DNA of 64,000 nt from Actinokineospora baliensis (GTDB lineage: Bacteria > Actinomycetota > Actinomycetes > Mycobacteriales > Pseudonocardiaceae). The DNA lies in contig NZ_JAFBCK010000001.1 in assembly GCF_016907695.1 (NCBI RefSeq), positions 7,617,388 to 7,681,387 of the forward strand. Direction: 5' to 3'. The translations under genes were made by a program, and so were the position numbers. The notes under the pieces were generated by a model that was not told the origin of the DNA, did no database searches, and saw only the letters and a list, made by a program, of their open reading frames with translations. This document shows, piece after piece, positions 56,640 to 64,000 of this stretch; within the stretch, counting starts at the first letter, position 1, and the number at the start of each line of letters is the position of its first letter.

Positions 56640-57839
56640 CTATTCGTGTCGCAGTGCTTCGATGGGACGCAGGCGAGCGGCCCGGCTCGCCGGGTAGCTG
56701 CCGAAGAACAGGCCGATCACGGCCGAGACGGCGAAGGCCAGCAGCACCGAGGACGGCACGATCACCGGCGTGATGCCCGCGATGGTGAACCGGGCGCCGA
56801 TGAACCCGGCCGCGACCCCGAGCGCGCCGCCGAAGAGGCTGAGCATGGTCGCCTCCAGCAGGAACTGGCCCAGGATGGCGCCGCGCCTGGCGCCGACGGC
56901 CTTGCGGATGCCGATCTCGCGGATCCGCTCGGTGACCGTGACCAGCATGATGTTGGTGACCCCGATCCCGCCGACCAGCAGCGAGATCGCCGCGACCGAG
57001 GCCAGCAGCACGGTGAAGGTGTCCGTGGTCGCGGTGCGCGCGGTGAGCAGCTGCTCCTGGCTCAGGATCCGGTAGTCGGCCTGCTGGCCGAACCCGATCT
57101 TGTGCCTGCCGTCGAGGATGGTGGTGACCTGGGCCTGGGCCGCGCTGATGGTGTCGGCGTTGGTGGCCTGCACGACGATCTGCGACAGGCTGCCGTAGCC
57201 GGTGAGCGCGTTCTGCACGGTGCTCAGCGGGGCGACGGCGGTGTCGTCGGCGTCCTGCAGGCCGCTGGAGCCCTTGGTCGCCAGGACGCCCACCACGGTG
57301 AACGGGATGTTGTTGACCAGGACGGATTCCCCGACCGGGTTGCCGGTGGGGAACAGCTGGGTGGCGACCGTGGCGCCGATGACGACGACCTTGCGGCCCT
57401 GCGCGAGGTCGTCGTCGGTGAACAGGGCGCCCTGGGCGACCGAGCTGTTCGTGGTGCCGAAGTAGGCCGGGTCGGTGCCCAGGAACTGGGAGATGCTGTA
57501 GCTGACCGAGCCGTGCGCGGCGGTCGCCGAGGTCGAGGTGACCGGCGAGGCCGACTTCACCGCGGGGGCCTCGACCGGGTCCGCGAGCGCCTTGGCGTCG
57601 GCGGTGGTCAACGGCTTGGTCGACGAGCCCGCCTGGGCGCGTTGCGGTGACACGGTCAGCACGTTGGTGCCCAGGCCCGCGATGCTCTGCTGCACCGACT
57701 GGGAGGCGCCGTTGCCGACCGCGATCAGCAGGATGACCGAGGCGACGCCGATCATGATGCCGAGCGTGGTCAGCGCCGAGCGGAGCTTGTTGGCCGTGAC
57801 GCCGCGCACGGCGAAGGCCAGGACCTCGGTGAACCTCAC
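56640..57839 (-). CDS. MacB-like ABC permease
   Basis: 399 aa from GTG at 57839, overlapping the ATPase stop. The N-terminal helix follows ANKLRSALTTLGIMIGV, a signature of MacB/FtsX permeases. A large extracytoplasmic domain covers about residues 45-275. The last three helices and the motif TERIREIGIRKAVGAR are classical. The C-terminus PASRAARLRPIEALRHE is also typical. It works with the ATPase and the HlyD-like protein as a tripartite-style exporter adapted to a monoderm cell. Confidence 0.95.
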   Translation of the reverse strand: MRFTEVLAFAVRGVTANKLRSALTTLGIMIGVASVILLIAVGNGASQSVQQSIAGLGTNVLTVSPQRAQAGSSTKPLTTADAKALADPVEAPAVKSASPVTSTSATAAHGSVSYSISQFLGTDPAYFGTTNSSVAQGALFTDDDLAQGRKVVVIGATVATQLFPTGNPVGESVLVNNIPFTVVGVLATKGSSGLQDADDTAVAPLSTVQNALTGYGSLSQIVVQATNADTISAAQAQVTTILDGRHKIGFGQQADYRILSQEQLLTARTATTDTFTVLLASVAAISLLVGGIGVTNIMLVTVTERIREIGIRKAVGARRGAILGQFLLEATMLSLFGGALGVAAGFIGARFTIAGITPVIVPSSVLLAFAVSAVIGLFFGSYPASRAARLRPIEALRHE

Positions 57840-58522
57840 GCGGGCACCCCCTGCGCGATCCGGCCGTCGACCACCCGGACCACCCGGTCGGCGTGCGCGG
57901 CGACGTCGTCCTCGTGCGTGATCAGCACGACGGTGCGGCCACCGGCGTTGAGCTGGTCCAGGATGCCCATGACGTCCTGGCTGCTGCGGGTGTCGAGGTT
58001 GCCGGTCGGCTCGTCGGCCAGCACGATCGCGGGCGCGGTGACCAGGGCGCGGGCGATCGCGACCCGCTGCTGCTGGCCGCCGGAGAGTTCGTTGGGCCGG
58101 TGGTGGGCGCGGTCGGCGAGGCCGACCATGCGCAGCGCCGCCATCGCCCGCGCCCGCCGCTGTGCCCGCCGAACCCCGGCGTAGACCAGCGGCAGCTCGA
58201 CGTTGGCCAGCGCGGAGGTGCGCGGGATCAGGTTGAAGGACTGGAAGACGAACCCGATCTTGCGGTTGCGCATCAGCCCGAGCTGGGCCTCGCCGAACTC
58301 GGAGGTGTCGATGCCGTCGATCAGGTAGCTGCCCGAGGTGGGCAGGTCGAGGCACCCGAGGATGTTGAGCAGGGTGGACTTGCCGGAGCCGGAAGCACCC
58401 ATGATGGCCAGGTACTCCCCACGAGCGACGGTGAGATCGAGGCCTCTTAGCGCGTGTACGGCGGTGTCACCCGAGCCGTAGGTCTTGCGTAGGTCGCGGA
58501 CCTCGATGACGGGCGCGGTCAC
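57836..58522 (-). CDS. MacB/LolD-type ABC ATPase
   Basis: 228 aa from GTG at 58522, overlapping the stop of the HlyD-like gene. Walker A GASGSGKST, Q-loop VFQSFNLIPR, signature LSGGQQQRV, Walker B IVLADEPTGNLD, H-loop ITHEDD. The longer open frame upstream is antisense-phase noise over the HlyD-like gene. Confidence 0.95.
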   Translation of the reverse strand: MTAPVIEVRDLRKTYGSGDTAVHALRGLDLTVARGEYLAIMGASGSGKSTLLNILGCLDLPTSGSYLIDGIDTSEFGEAQLGLMRNRKIGFVFQSFNLIPRTSALANVELPLVYAGVRRAQRRARAMAALRMVGLADRAHHRPNELSGGQQQRVAIARALVTAPAIVLADEPTGNLDTRSSQDVMGILDQLNAGGRTVVLITHEDDVAAHADRVVRVVDGRIAQGVPA

Positions 58523-59658
58523 CGGCCCGGCCCGGTTCCACCGGTACCGCCCGGCCTCGCGCCGCCGCCTGTGCCACCAAAGCCACCACCGGCACCACCA
58601 AGGCCGCCCGCGTTGCGATTGTTGCTCTGTGTGCTGGTAGCGACCTGCGGTAGCACTACCTGCTCGTTCTCCGTAAGGCCCGACAGAACCTGCACATAGG
58701 TATCGCCCTTGACGCCCAACTCCACCGTCTTGCGCACCTCCTGCCCGTTCTCCATGACGGTGACCGAGCTCGCGTTGCCCACGGTCTGCACTGCGGCCGA
58801 GGGGACCGCCAACGCGTTCGCGGCGTTCGCGACGGTGATGGTGACGCTGGCCGACTGGCCCGGCTTGAGGTTCGCGGGCGGGCTGGTCAACGACAACGTG
58901 GTGCCGTACTGCACGACGTTGCTCGCGGTCGTCGGGAGCAGGTCGATCGCGACCACCGCCGCCTGGATGGGCTGGTTGGGCAGCGCGTTGACGGTGACGG
59001 TCGCGGCCTGGCCCACCTTGAGCTTGCTGACGTCGCTCTCGGCCACGTCCGCGTGCAGGGTGAGGTTCTTCAGGTCGGTGACGACGAAGTCGCCGGAGGC
59101 CGTCGTGCTGCTCGAACTCGCCCCGGACCCGCCCGACCCCGCCTTGCCGCCGACGGCCACGTTCACCGCGGTGACCGTGCCGTCGCCCGGCGCGGCCAGG
59201 GTCATCCCGGCGAGGGTGGCCTTGGCCTGGTCCCTCGACAGCACCGCCTGGGTGACCTGGTTGTCGAGCTGGTCGGTGTCCTTGCCCTCCGCCTCGGCGG
59301 TGTCCCGGTTGGTGACCGCCTGGCTGAGGTTGTTCTGGGCGATGGTCAGCTGCAGCTTGGCCTGGGACGTGTCCAGGGTGCCGAGGGTCTGCCCCTTGGT
59401 CACCACGTCGCCGACCTTGACGTTGACCGTGGCGACGGTGCCGGAGCTGCCGAAGGACGCCGTCCCCGTGTAGCCGCTCTGCACCGCACCGGACGCCGTC
59501 ACCGTCTCGGTGACGTCCCTGGCCGTGACCGCCGCCGTCCGCGTGGTCGCGGCGGCAGCCGGTTCGGTGCCGGAGTCGAAGAAGAAGTAGTACCCGCCGA
59601 GCCCTACCCCGACCAGGACCACAGCCAAGAGCCCGTTGACGAGCCACCCGCGTCTCAT
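58519..59658 (-). CDS. HlyD/MacA-like membrane fusion protein
   Basis: 379 aa. N-terminal membrane anchor LLAVVLVGVGLGGYYFFF; lipoyl/biotinyl-like halves around VATVNVKVGDVVTKGQTLGTL and APGDGTVTAVNVAVGG; a helical hairpin between them (QLTIAQNNLSQAV to SRDQAKATL); a beta-barrel region and a Gly-rich C-terminal tail. It couples to the MacB-like permease. First gene of the operon that runs to the two-component system; a 66-bp gap separates it from the next minus-strand gene upstream. Confidence 0.93.
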   Translation of the reverse strand: MRRGWLVNGLLAVVLVGVGLGGYYFFFDSGTEPAAAATTRTAAVTARDVTETVTASGAVQSGYTGTASFGSSGTVATVNVKVGDVVTKGQTLGTLDTSQAKLQLTIAQNNLSQAVTNRDTAEAEGKDTDQLDNQVTQAVLSRDQAKATLAGMTLAAPGDGTVTAVNVAVGGKAGSGGSGASSSSTTASGDFVVTDLKNLTLHADVAESDVSKLKVGQAATVTVNALPNQPIQAAVVAIDLLPTTASNVVQYGTTLSLTSPPANLKPGQSASVTITVANAANALAVPSAAVQTVGNASSVTVMENGQEVRKTVELGVKGDTYVQVLSGLTENEQVVLPQVATSTQSNNRNAGGLGGAGGGFGGTGGGARPGGTGGTGPGR

Positions 59659-59724
59659 AGCCGGATATCTTCGACACGGACGCTGTGGCCGACCTACGAG
59701 AAAGCCGGCAGTTCCCTGTGAGTC

Positions 59725-60543
59725 CTATAGGCCCTCTCGGAGGCGTGTGGCCAACCCTTCGATGATGCGGGCGCTGTCATCCGGGGCGAAGGAGACATCC
59801 CGGATGAACCCGACCGCCTCTTGGTAGATGCCCACGTCCACCGGCCGGTGGAGCCACAGCGTGGACGTCTTGGTCGCGACGAAGACCACCGGTCCTATGC
59901 GCTTGGAGTCGATGACGGTGAAGGGACCGTCCAACCCGGGGTGCCATCCGAGCCCTGCCGGGGTTATCCGGAGCTCTATATGTGGGCGACGGGTCATCGC
60001 CACTAGGTAATCCAACTGCTCCACGGCAGCCTCTTTGCCACCTATGTGCTGATGCAGAGCGGACACCCCTATCAGCGCGGTGTACCTAGTGGGCCTGTCG
60101 CCGGTAAGAACCTCTTGGCGCCGCAACGTGGTCTCAACCTCGTGGTCGCTGCGCGGGATCGACCTAAGAACCGCCGGGGTCTGCAACAGCTCCGGCAAGA
60201 CCAATGGCGAAACTTGCACGATGCCACTGGCACTCCGCTCGCACTCCACATAGGCCGCCGCCTGCTGCTGCCGCTCGATCTCGGTGGCCGCGAACCACTG
60301 TGGATCGTCCAGCCGGTACGCGAGGGTCATCAGCTCATCGTGGCGCGCACCGTCCACCCCGTAGGTGGCGAACATGCGGGAAACCAGTTCGGGCCTGGGA
60401 GTCCGGTTCCCGTTCTCGTAGCGCGACAGCGTCGGCGCGTCCCGGTCGAGCGACTTGGCCACCTCGCGGAGGGTCAGGTCACTGGCTTCCCTGGTGCGGC
60501 GCAGCACGTTGCCCAACGCGACGCCTTTGGGCGTCCTCGCCAT
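59725..60543 (-). CDS. XRE-family regulator with DUF5753 domain
   Basis: 272 aa from ATG at 60543. The N-terminal helix-turn-helix (about residues 10-65) includes LTLREVAKSLDRDAPTLSRYENG. The rest is a DUF5753 ligand- or partner-binding domain typical of the large actinomycete family that pairs with small DUF397 proteins. No DUF397 gene (about 60-70 aa) is adjacent; the divergent gene at 60709 is unlike it. The gene uses less G+C-rich synonymous codons than its upstream neighbours. Confidence 0.92.
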   Translation of the reverse strand: MARTPKGVALGNVLRRTREASDLTLREVAKSLDRDAPTLSRYENGNRTPRPELVSRMFATYGVDGARHDELMTLAYRLDDPQWFAATEIERQQQAAAYVECERSASGIVQVSPLVLPELLQTPAVLRSIPRSDHEVETTLRRQEVLTGDRPTRYTALIGVSALHQHIGGKEAAVEQLDYLVAMTRRPHIELRITPAGLGWHPGLDGPFTVIDSKRIGPVVFVATKTSTLWLHRPVDVGIYQEAVGFIRDVSFAPDDSARIIEGLATRLREGL

Positions 60544-60708
60544 GCTTCTACCCCTTTGTTGACAGGCCGGAGACAACCAACGGTGACCGACCGGACGACG
60601 AAATCGCCGGATGCTCGTATCGCAAACGCGTCGCGGAACCCGGCGGGACGGCACGAGACTGGCGGTGAATCGGTTTCTGATTGTAGATCACAGGACACGG
60701 AGTTGGTG

Positions 60709-61059
60709 ATGACCGGTACCCGCGACCCCATCACGGAAGCGGAAGCGCTGCGGCGTTTCCCGGAACTGGGCGCCTTGGTGGCACTGCGCGAACGGCAGTG
60801 GCGATTCCACCTGCTCGGCGAGAACGACGAACTGGTCGCCGTCGCCGCGACGCACACCGAGGAGCGGTTCACCGACGCGGTGTTCGTCTTCGACCGCCAC
60901 CACGTGCTGGCGAACCGCCTCGTCGCCGACGGGGTGGTGTGGATGAAGGACGGCACGGACCTGGTCGAGGTGGTCACCGACCTGCTGGCGCTGCCGCTGC
61001 CGGGTGAACCGGGCGCGCCGAGCCTGGTCATCCGGTCGACCTCGTTGTGGATCCCGTGA
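60709..61059 (+). CDS. Hypothetical protein divergent from XRE regulator
   Basis: 116 aa from ATG at 60709; a GTG one codon earlier is equivalent. The sequence is acidic, beginning MTGTRDPITEAEALRRFPEL, with a hydrophobic FTDAVFVFDRHHVLANRLV core. I recognise no family. It overlaps by 4 nt a tiny membrane-peptide gene. Divergent placement suggests control by the XRE regulator, or a toxin/antitoxin-like or signalling pair; no motif supports more. Confidence 0.6.
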   Translation: MTGTRDPITEAEALRRFPELGALVALRERQWRFHLLGENDELVAVAATHTEERFTDAVFVFDRHHVLANRLVADGVVWMKDGTDLVEVVTDLLALPLPGEPGAPSLVIRSTSLWIP

Positions 61060-61163
61060 GCGGCGGCGACCTCTGGCAGCTGGTCCTAGGACTCATCGTG
61101 CCGGTGCTGCTCGTCTACGCGGCGCTGGTGTGGTGGAGCTGTTCCCGAGATCGATGGAAGTAG
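61056..61163 (+). CDS. Small single-pass membrane peptide
   Basis: 35 codons from a GTG that overlaps the preceding stop (GTGA), ending with TAG. The peptide has one long hydrophobic stretch, LVLGLIVPVLLVYAALVWW, followed by a basic tail with Cys, Arg and Lys. Overlap coupling and the clean helix make it a credible gene that size filters would miss. A perfect terminator follows 73 bp later. Function unknown. Confidence 0.5.
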   Translation: MSGGDLWQLVLGLIVPVLLVYAALVWWSCSRDRWK

Positions 61164-61236
61164 CACATTGTAATCAGCACTTTCCCAGGCCATCCGCCGG
61201 TCTTCGGTCCGGTTTCGCCGATGTGGGCGGACAGGA

Positions 61237-61266
61237 AAACGCCCCGGGTTCGCGCCCGGGGCGTTT
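61237..61266. terminator. Bidirectional intrinsic terminator
   Basis: Perfect 12-bp stem (AAACGCCCCGGG with its complement) and a 6-nt loop TTCGCG, with A-rich and T-rich flanks on both sides. It lies between the convergent small-peptide gene and the SRPBCC gene and can serve both. Confidence 0.85.
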
Positions 61267-61299
61267 CTGCCGTGAATGGGTCCTAGGACTCGCGGAGGA

Positions 61300-62004
61300 T
61301 CAGGCGAACACACCGTTCAGCCAGTTCTGCCACGCCTCGGTGGTCTTGTCCGCGTCGGCGGCACCGAACAGGTGGTGCGCGAGCGACACCGGCGCGCCCC
61401 ACGGCTCGCGGCAGTAGAAGCGGTAGAGCGCGTCACCGGAGCGGAGGCCGATGAACTGACCCTCCAGGTAGTCGACCTCGACGTCGACCGGGTCGAGGCC
61501 GGGCACGTCCACCTTGATCCGGTCGCCGACGGCGGTGACGCCGAGAGCGCGGCGCACCACGTCCACCGAGCCCTGCGCGGTGGACGCTTCTGGGCCGTCC
61601 GCAGCCACGTAGGTCGCGGCCTGCCCCGGGAAGAACTTGACGTACTGCCCGAGGGAGTGGAGGTAGAAGTCGGTGTGCTTGCCCGCGCCGTCGTACTGGG
61701 TGTCCCAGTCGTCGGTGAAGATGCCGCTGTGGACGTACCGGAGCACGGTGGTGCCGCCGTCGCGCGCCTCGATGATGTGCTCGAGGGCGTTGAACCAGCC
61801 GTCCGGCCCGTCGGTGCGGACCGACGCCTGGTGCGGCGGGTCCCACACCGTGATGCGACTACCGGACTCGTCGACGGATCCGTCCGAGCCGGGCCACGGC
61901 ATCGGGAACAGCCAGGAACCGTTGTTCTCGGTGATGGCGTTGAAGACCTGCTCCGGGGTGGCCTCGACGACGATCTCGCGGCGGATCTCGAACTGCTTCG
62001 ACAT
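61300..62004 (-). CDS. SRPBCC (AHSA1/START-like) domain protein
   Basis: 234 aa from ATG at 62004 (GGAAGG upstream). It starts with the family pattern EIRREIVVEATPEQVFNAIT, followed by the WDPPHQASVRTDG strand region and a C-terminal helix ending AWQNWLNGVFA. Such proteins bind hydrophobic ligands in a helix-grip fold. The ArsR-type regulator gene is 37 bp upstream on the same strand, the common ArsR-AHSA1 pairing, so it is probably under that repressor. Confidence 0.88.
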   Translation of the reverse strand: MSKQFEIRREIVVEATPEQVFNAITENNGSWLFPMPWPGSDGSVDESGSRITVWDPPHQASVRTDGPDGWFNALEHIIEARDGGTTVLRYVHSGIFTDDWDTQYDGAGKHTDFYLHSLGQYVKFFPGQAATYVAADGPEASTAQGSVDVVRRALGVTAVGDRIKVDVPGLDPVDVEVDYLEGQFIGLRSGDALYRFYCREPWGAPVSLAHHLFGAADADKTTEAWQNWLNGVFA

Positions 62005-62041
62005 GGCTGGGGTTCCTTCCGGGTTCTGGGGGTGCTGCGGT

Positions 62042-62635
62042 TCAGCGGTCGTGCTGGGGCTTGGGACTGGGGTGCAACGCGACGATGAAGCGGTGCTTGC
62101 GGCCGTTGGGCGCGTCCTCGGTGTGGTACTTGCGGACGAGGTCGGCGACCACGTCCTGCAGTTCGCCCGCGAAGGCGGCCCGGTCGGCCGCCGTGGCGAA
62201 GGTGATCTCGGCATCGCTGGCATAGGTCGCCAGCCGCTGCTTCGCCGCCGTCGCGCCGGCGATGAGCTGACCCAACTCCCGCACCAAACGCGCGGCCAAG
62301 GCGAGCAGCCACCGCGCGGAGAGCTGGTCCGGCGACTTCGACGGATCGGGGGCCACCGCGGAGAGCGCAGCAGGCGAGATCACGTAAGAGGCCGCGGTGG
62401 CCCTGAGAACGCGCTCCGTGCAGTTGCCCTTGCGCCGCTCCTCGACGAGCTCGACCAAGCCGTGCTTCTCGAGGGCGCGGAGGTGGTAGTTGACCTTCTG
62501 CCGGGGCAGCCCGACCACCTCGGCCAGCGAACTGGCCGAACCGGGCTCCGCGAGCGCGGCCAGCAGGGCTGAGCGCACCGGGTCCAGCGTGACCTCGGCA
62601 GCCGCCGGGTCGTCGATCACCGCTACGTCGAACAT
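62042..62635 (-). CDS. ArsR-family transcriptional regulator
   Basis: 197 aa. Winged helix in residues about 15-85: DPVRSALLAALAEPGSASSL, then GLPRQKVNYHLRALEKHGLVEL. There are no metal-binding cysteines, so it is not a classical metal sensor. The C-terminal half is helical (LAARLVRELGQLI) and may dimerise or bind ligand. The predicted operator covers its own -35 region, so autorepression is likely together with the downstream SRPBCC gene. Confidence 0.92.
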   Translation of the reverse strand: MFDVAVIDDPAAAEVTLDPVRSALLAALAEPGSASSLAEVVGLPRQKVNYHLRALEKHGLVELVEERRKGNCTERVLRATAASYVISPAALSAVAPDPSKSPDQLSARWLLALAARLVRELGQLIAGATAAKQRLATYASDAEITFATAADRAAFAGELQDVVADLVRKYHTEDAPNGRKHRFIVALHPSPKPQHDR

Positions 62636-62647
62636 GGGACAACCCTC

Positions 62648-62692
62648 TCACCGACAACTTTTCTTGTCAAGGACGACTTGAGTTGTCGGTGA
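62648..62692. promoter_or_regulatory. Operator and promoter of the ArsR-SRPBCC operon
   Basis: A perfect 12-bp inverted repeat, TCACCGACAACT at 62648-62659 and its complement at 62681-62692, flanks an inner CTTGTCAAG (62663-62671). On the minus strand a consensus -35 TTGACA is at 62670-62665, inside the dyad, with GAGGGT 17 nt on as a weak -10. Repressor binding here would block RNA polymerase. The right arm may also affect the divergent methyltransferase gene. Confidence 0.75.
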
Positions 62693-62745
62693 CTGAACGC
62701 CGTACCCTGCTCTGACCTGCCCATCTCCGCCCCGATCGGGAGCCC

Positions 62746-63774
62746 ATGCCCACCTACGCGCTGCTCGTGCGGCCCGCCCTCAACCGCGTCTACGCCGACT
62801 CGTCGGTGGACCTGATGGCCGCCGAACTGGCCGTGTTCGGCGACCGGGTGCTCGGCGGGCGGATCGGCGGGATCGAGCCGGTGCGCATCGGCGGGGTCCC
62901 CTACCTCGGCTTCGACGCCGAAGGCCTCGACGACCGCGACGTCCGCTACCTCGCGAACCTGTCCTCCGCCTACGCGCTGTTCGAGCGGCGGGACGACCTG
63001 CTCGCACCGGTGGAACTGGCCGGGCTGGACCGGTTCGACGACGACCTGATCACCATCCAGAAGTACTCGGGCAAGACCAACGAGCACTTCACCAAGCTGA
63101 TGCTCAACCTCGCCGTGGCGTCATCGGAGTTCGCCGGGGAGATGCTCGACCGCAGGCTCCGCGTGCTGGACCCCCTGTGCGGGCGGGGGACGACGCTCAA
63201 CCAGGCGCTGATGTACGGGTACGACACCGCCGGGATCGACCTGGACATGAAGGACTTCGACGCGTACTCGACGTTCCTGCAGACCTGGCTCAAGCGCAAG
63301 CGGCTCAAGCACACCGCCGAGGTCACCCGCGTCCGCCGCGAGGGCAAGGTCATCGCGCGCCGGTTGACCGCATCGGTCGGGATCGACAAGGAGAGCTACA
63401 AGGCCGGGGACGCCCTCAGCCTCGACTACGTCAACGCCGACACCACAGAGGCGGCGAAGTTCCACCGCGCGTCCACTTTCGACGTGATCGTGGCTGACGC
63501 CCCTTACGGCGTGCAGCACGGCAGCCGCGCGGGCGGCGGACTCCACCGCGGCCCTCTAGAGCTGGTCCAGGCGGCACTACCGGGCTGGGCGTCGTTGCTG
63601 CGCGCGGGCGGGACCGTAGTGCTGTCGTGGAACACCAATGTGGTTCCGCGGGAGGCACTGGTTGACGCATTGGCATCCGCGGGGCTGACACCACTCGACG
63701 AGGGGCCGTACCTGGGCTTCTCCCACCGGGTCGACCAGGCGATCGTGCGGGATGTCGTAGTCGCGCGTAAGTGA
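62746..63774 (+). CDS. TRM11/UPF0020-type nucleic-acid methyltransferase
   Basis: 342 aa. The methyltransferase core has SAM-binding VLDPLCGRGTTLNQAL (about residue 142) and the catalytic VADAPYGVQHG, a variant of the DPPYG motif of N-methyltransferases acting on tRNA guanosine or on DNA. QKYSGKTNEHFTKLMLNLA is seen in the TRM11/Trm-G10 relatives. GGGAG is just upstream of the ATG. No THUMP domain is evident. The target nucleotide is unknown. Confidence 0.85.
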   Translation: MPTYALLVRPALNRVYADSSVDLMAAELAVFGDRVLGGRIGGIEPVRIGGVPYLGFDAEGLDDRDVRYLANLSSAYALFERRDDLLAPVELAGLDRFDDDLITIQKYSGKTNEHFTKLMLNLAVASSEFAGEMLDRRLRVLDPLCGRGTTLNQALMYGYDTAGIDLDMKDFDAYSTFLQTWLKRKRLKHTAEVTRVRREGKVIARRLTASVGIDKESYKAGDALSLDYVNADTTEAAKFHRASTFDVIVADAPYGVQHGSRAGGGLHRGPLELVQAALPGWASLLRAGGTVVLSWNTNVVPREALVDALASAGLTPLDEGPYLGFSHRVDQAIVRDVVVARK

Positions 63775-63783
63775 GCCGTGGCC

Positions 63784-64000
63784 CTAACCACGCAGAGCGG
63801 CTAAGAGCGCGTCCACGTCCTCATCGGACGTGACGATGCTCGGCCCTACGCGCACGTGCCGCTCGTTGTATGGAGTGACCGAGGCAGAGACGCCCTTCGC
63901 CGCCAGTGCCGCCACCACCGCCTGGGGCTGCACTGTGTCGACGTCGAAGCAGATGATCCCCGCCGACAACTCAGGTGCGGCAGGGGTGACGACCCGGATC
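63784..64000 (-). CDS. Class V aminotransferase, C-terminal fragment
   Basis: Last 71 codons of a gene whose start lies beyond the window. The frame is open to the edge. The segment ELSAGIICFDV, then AALAAKGVSASV, RHVRVGPSIV and the final DVDALLAALRG are the C-terminal small domain of cysteine desulfurase/isopenicillin N epimerase-like PLP enzymes. The catalytic lysine is outside the window. Exact reaction not determinable. Confidence 0.75.
   Translation of the reverse strand, partial: IRVVTPAAPELSAGIICFDVDTVQPQAVVAALAAKGVSASVTPYNERHVRVGPSIVTSDEDVDALLAALRG

Noticed and set aside
60709..61059. DUF397 partner of the XRE regulator
   Set aside because: The protein is too long and lacks the short Trp/Ser-rich DUF397 pattern.

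Overview
This is high-GC actinomycete DNA. GTG starts are common, many genes overlap by 4 nt (ATGA or GTGA), and some promoters look leaderless. A filamentous Pseudonocardiales-type organism is a reasonable guess, but nothing here fixes the genus. I saw no rRNA, tRNA or CRISPR array.

Layout. 1-1427: 3' part of an ABC exporter. 1430-5140: a 7-deazaguanine locus with queC-queE-queD (preQ0 synthesis) on one strand and, divergently, an archaeosine/DpdA-type transglycosylase plus an FmrO-type rRNA methyltransferase relative. 5137-9359: an unassigned operon of a membrane protein, a tandem-GNAT protein and an ATP-grasp ligase. 9638-11548: a second ABC exporter. 11549-12065: a repeat-rich convergent gap with a 146-bp inverted-repeat element.

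12066-42185 is a hybrid PKS/NRPS gene cluster and the main interest of the window. A divergent four-gene cassette (acyl-CoA dehydrogenase, SerRS-like amino acid:carrier protein ligase, free ACP, 3-hydroxyacyl-CoA dehydrogenase) matches the enzyme logic for aminomalonyl-ACP. Three megasynthases follow: A-PCP-KS-AT-DH-KR-ACP, then KS-AT-KR-ACP, then KS-AT-DH-ER-KR-ACP-KS-AT-ACP-aminotransferase-C. Tailoring genes are a 2-oxoglutarate/Fe(II) oxygenase, an arginine:glycine-type amidinotransferase and a carbamoyltransferase. Aminomalonyl extender, in-line transamination, amidination and carbamoylation together are the enzyme set of guadinomine biosynthesis (type III secretion inhibitors with a carbamoylated cyclic guanidine). 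My inferred route starts from guanidinoacetate, closes an iminoimidazolidine ring by aza-Michael addition in module 1, adds hydroxyl and saturated units in modules 2 and 3, and makes a 2,3-diaminoacyl end in module 4. There is no thioesterase and no NRPS module after the last C domain, so release is unexplained.

42182-46093: an SDR, a small Cys-containing protein and an ABC-2 exporter (ATPase plus two permeases) that could export the product. 46086-51266: a repeat-built hypothetical protein, two membrane histidine kinases (the second degenerate) with a LuxR-type regulator, a conserved hypothetical and an EF-hand protein. 51453-54000: modABC molybdate uptake. 59658-53977: a six-gene coupled operon with MacAB-like efflux, a membrane-anchored protein and an OmpR-type two-component system. 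59725-61163: an XRE/DUF5753 regulator, a hypothetical and an unlisted 35-codon membrane peptide. 61300-62692: an SRPBCC protein with its ArsR-type repressor and a clear operator. 62746-64000: a DNA/RNA methyltransferase-fold protein and the C-terminus of a class V aminotransferase cut by the window end.
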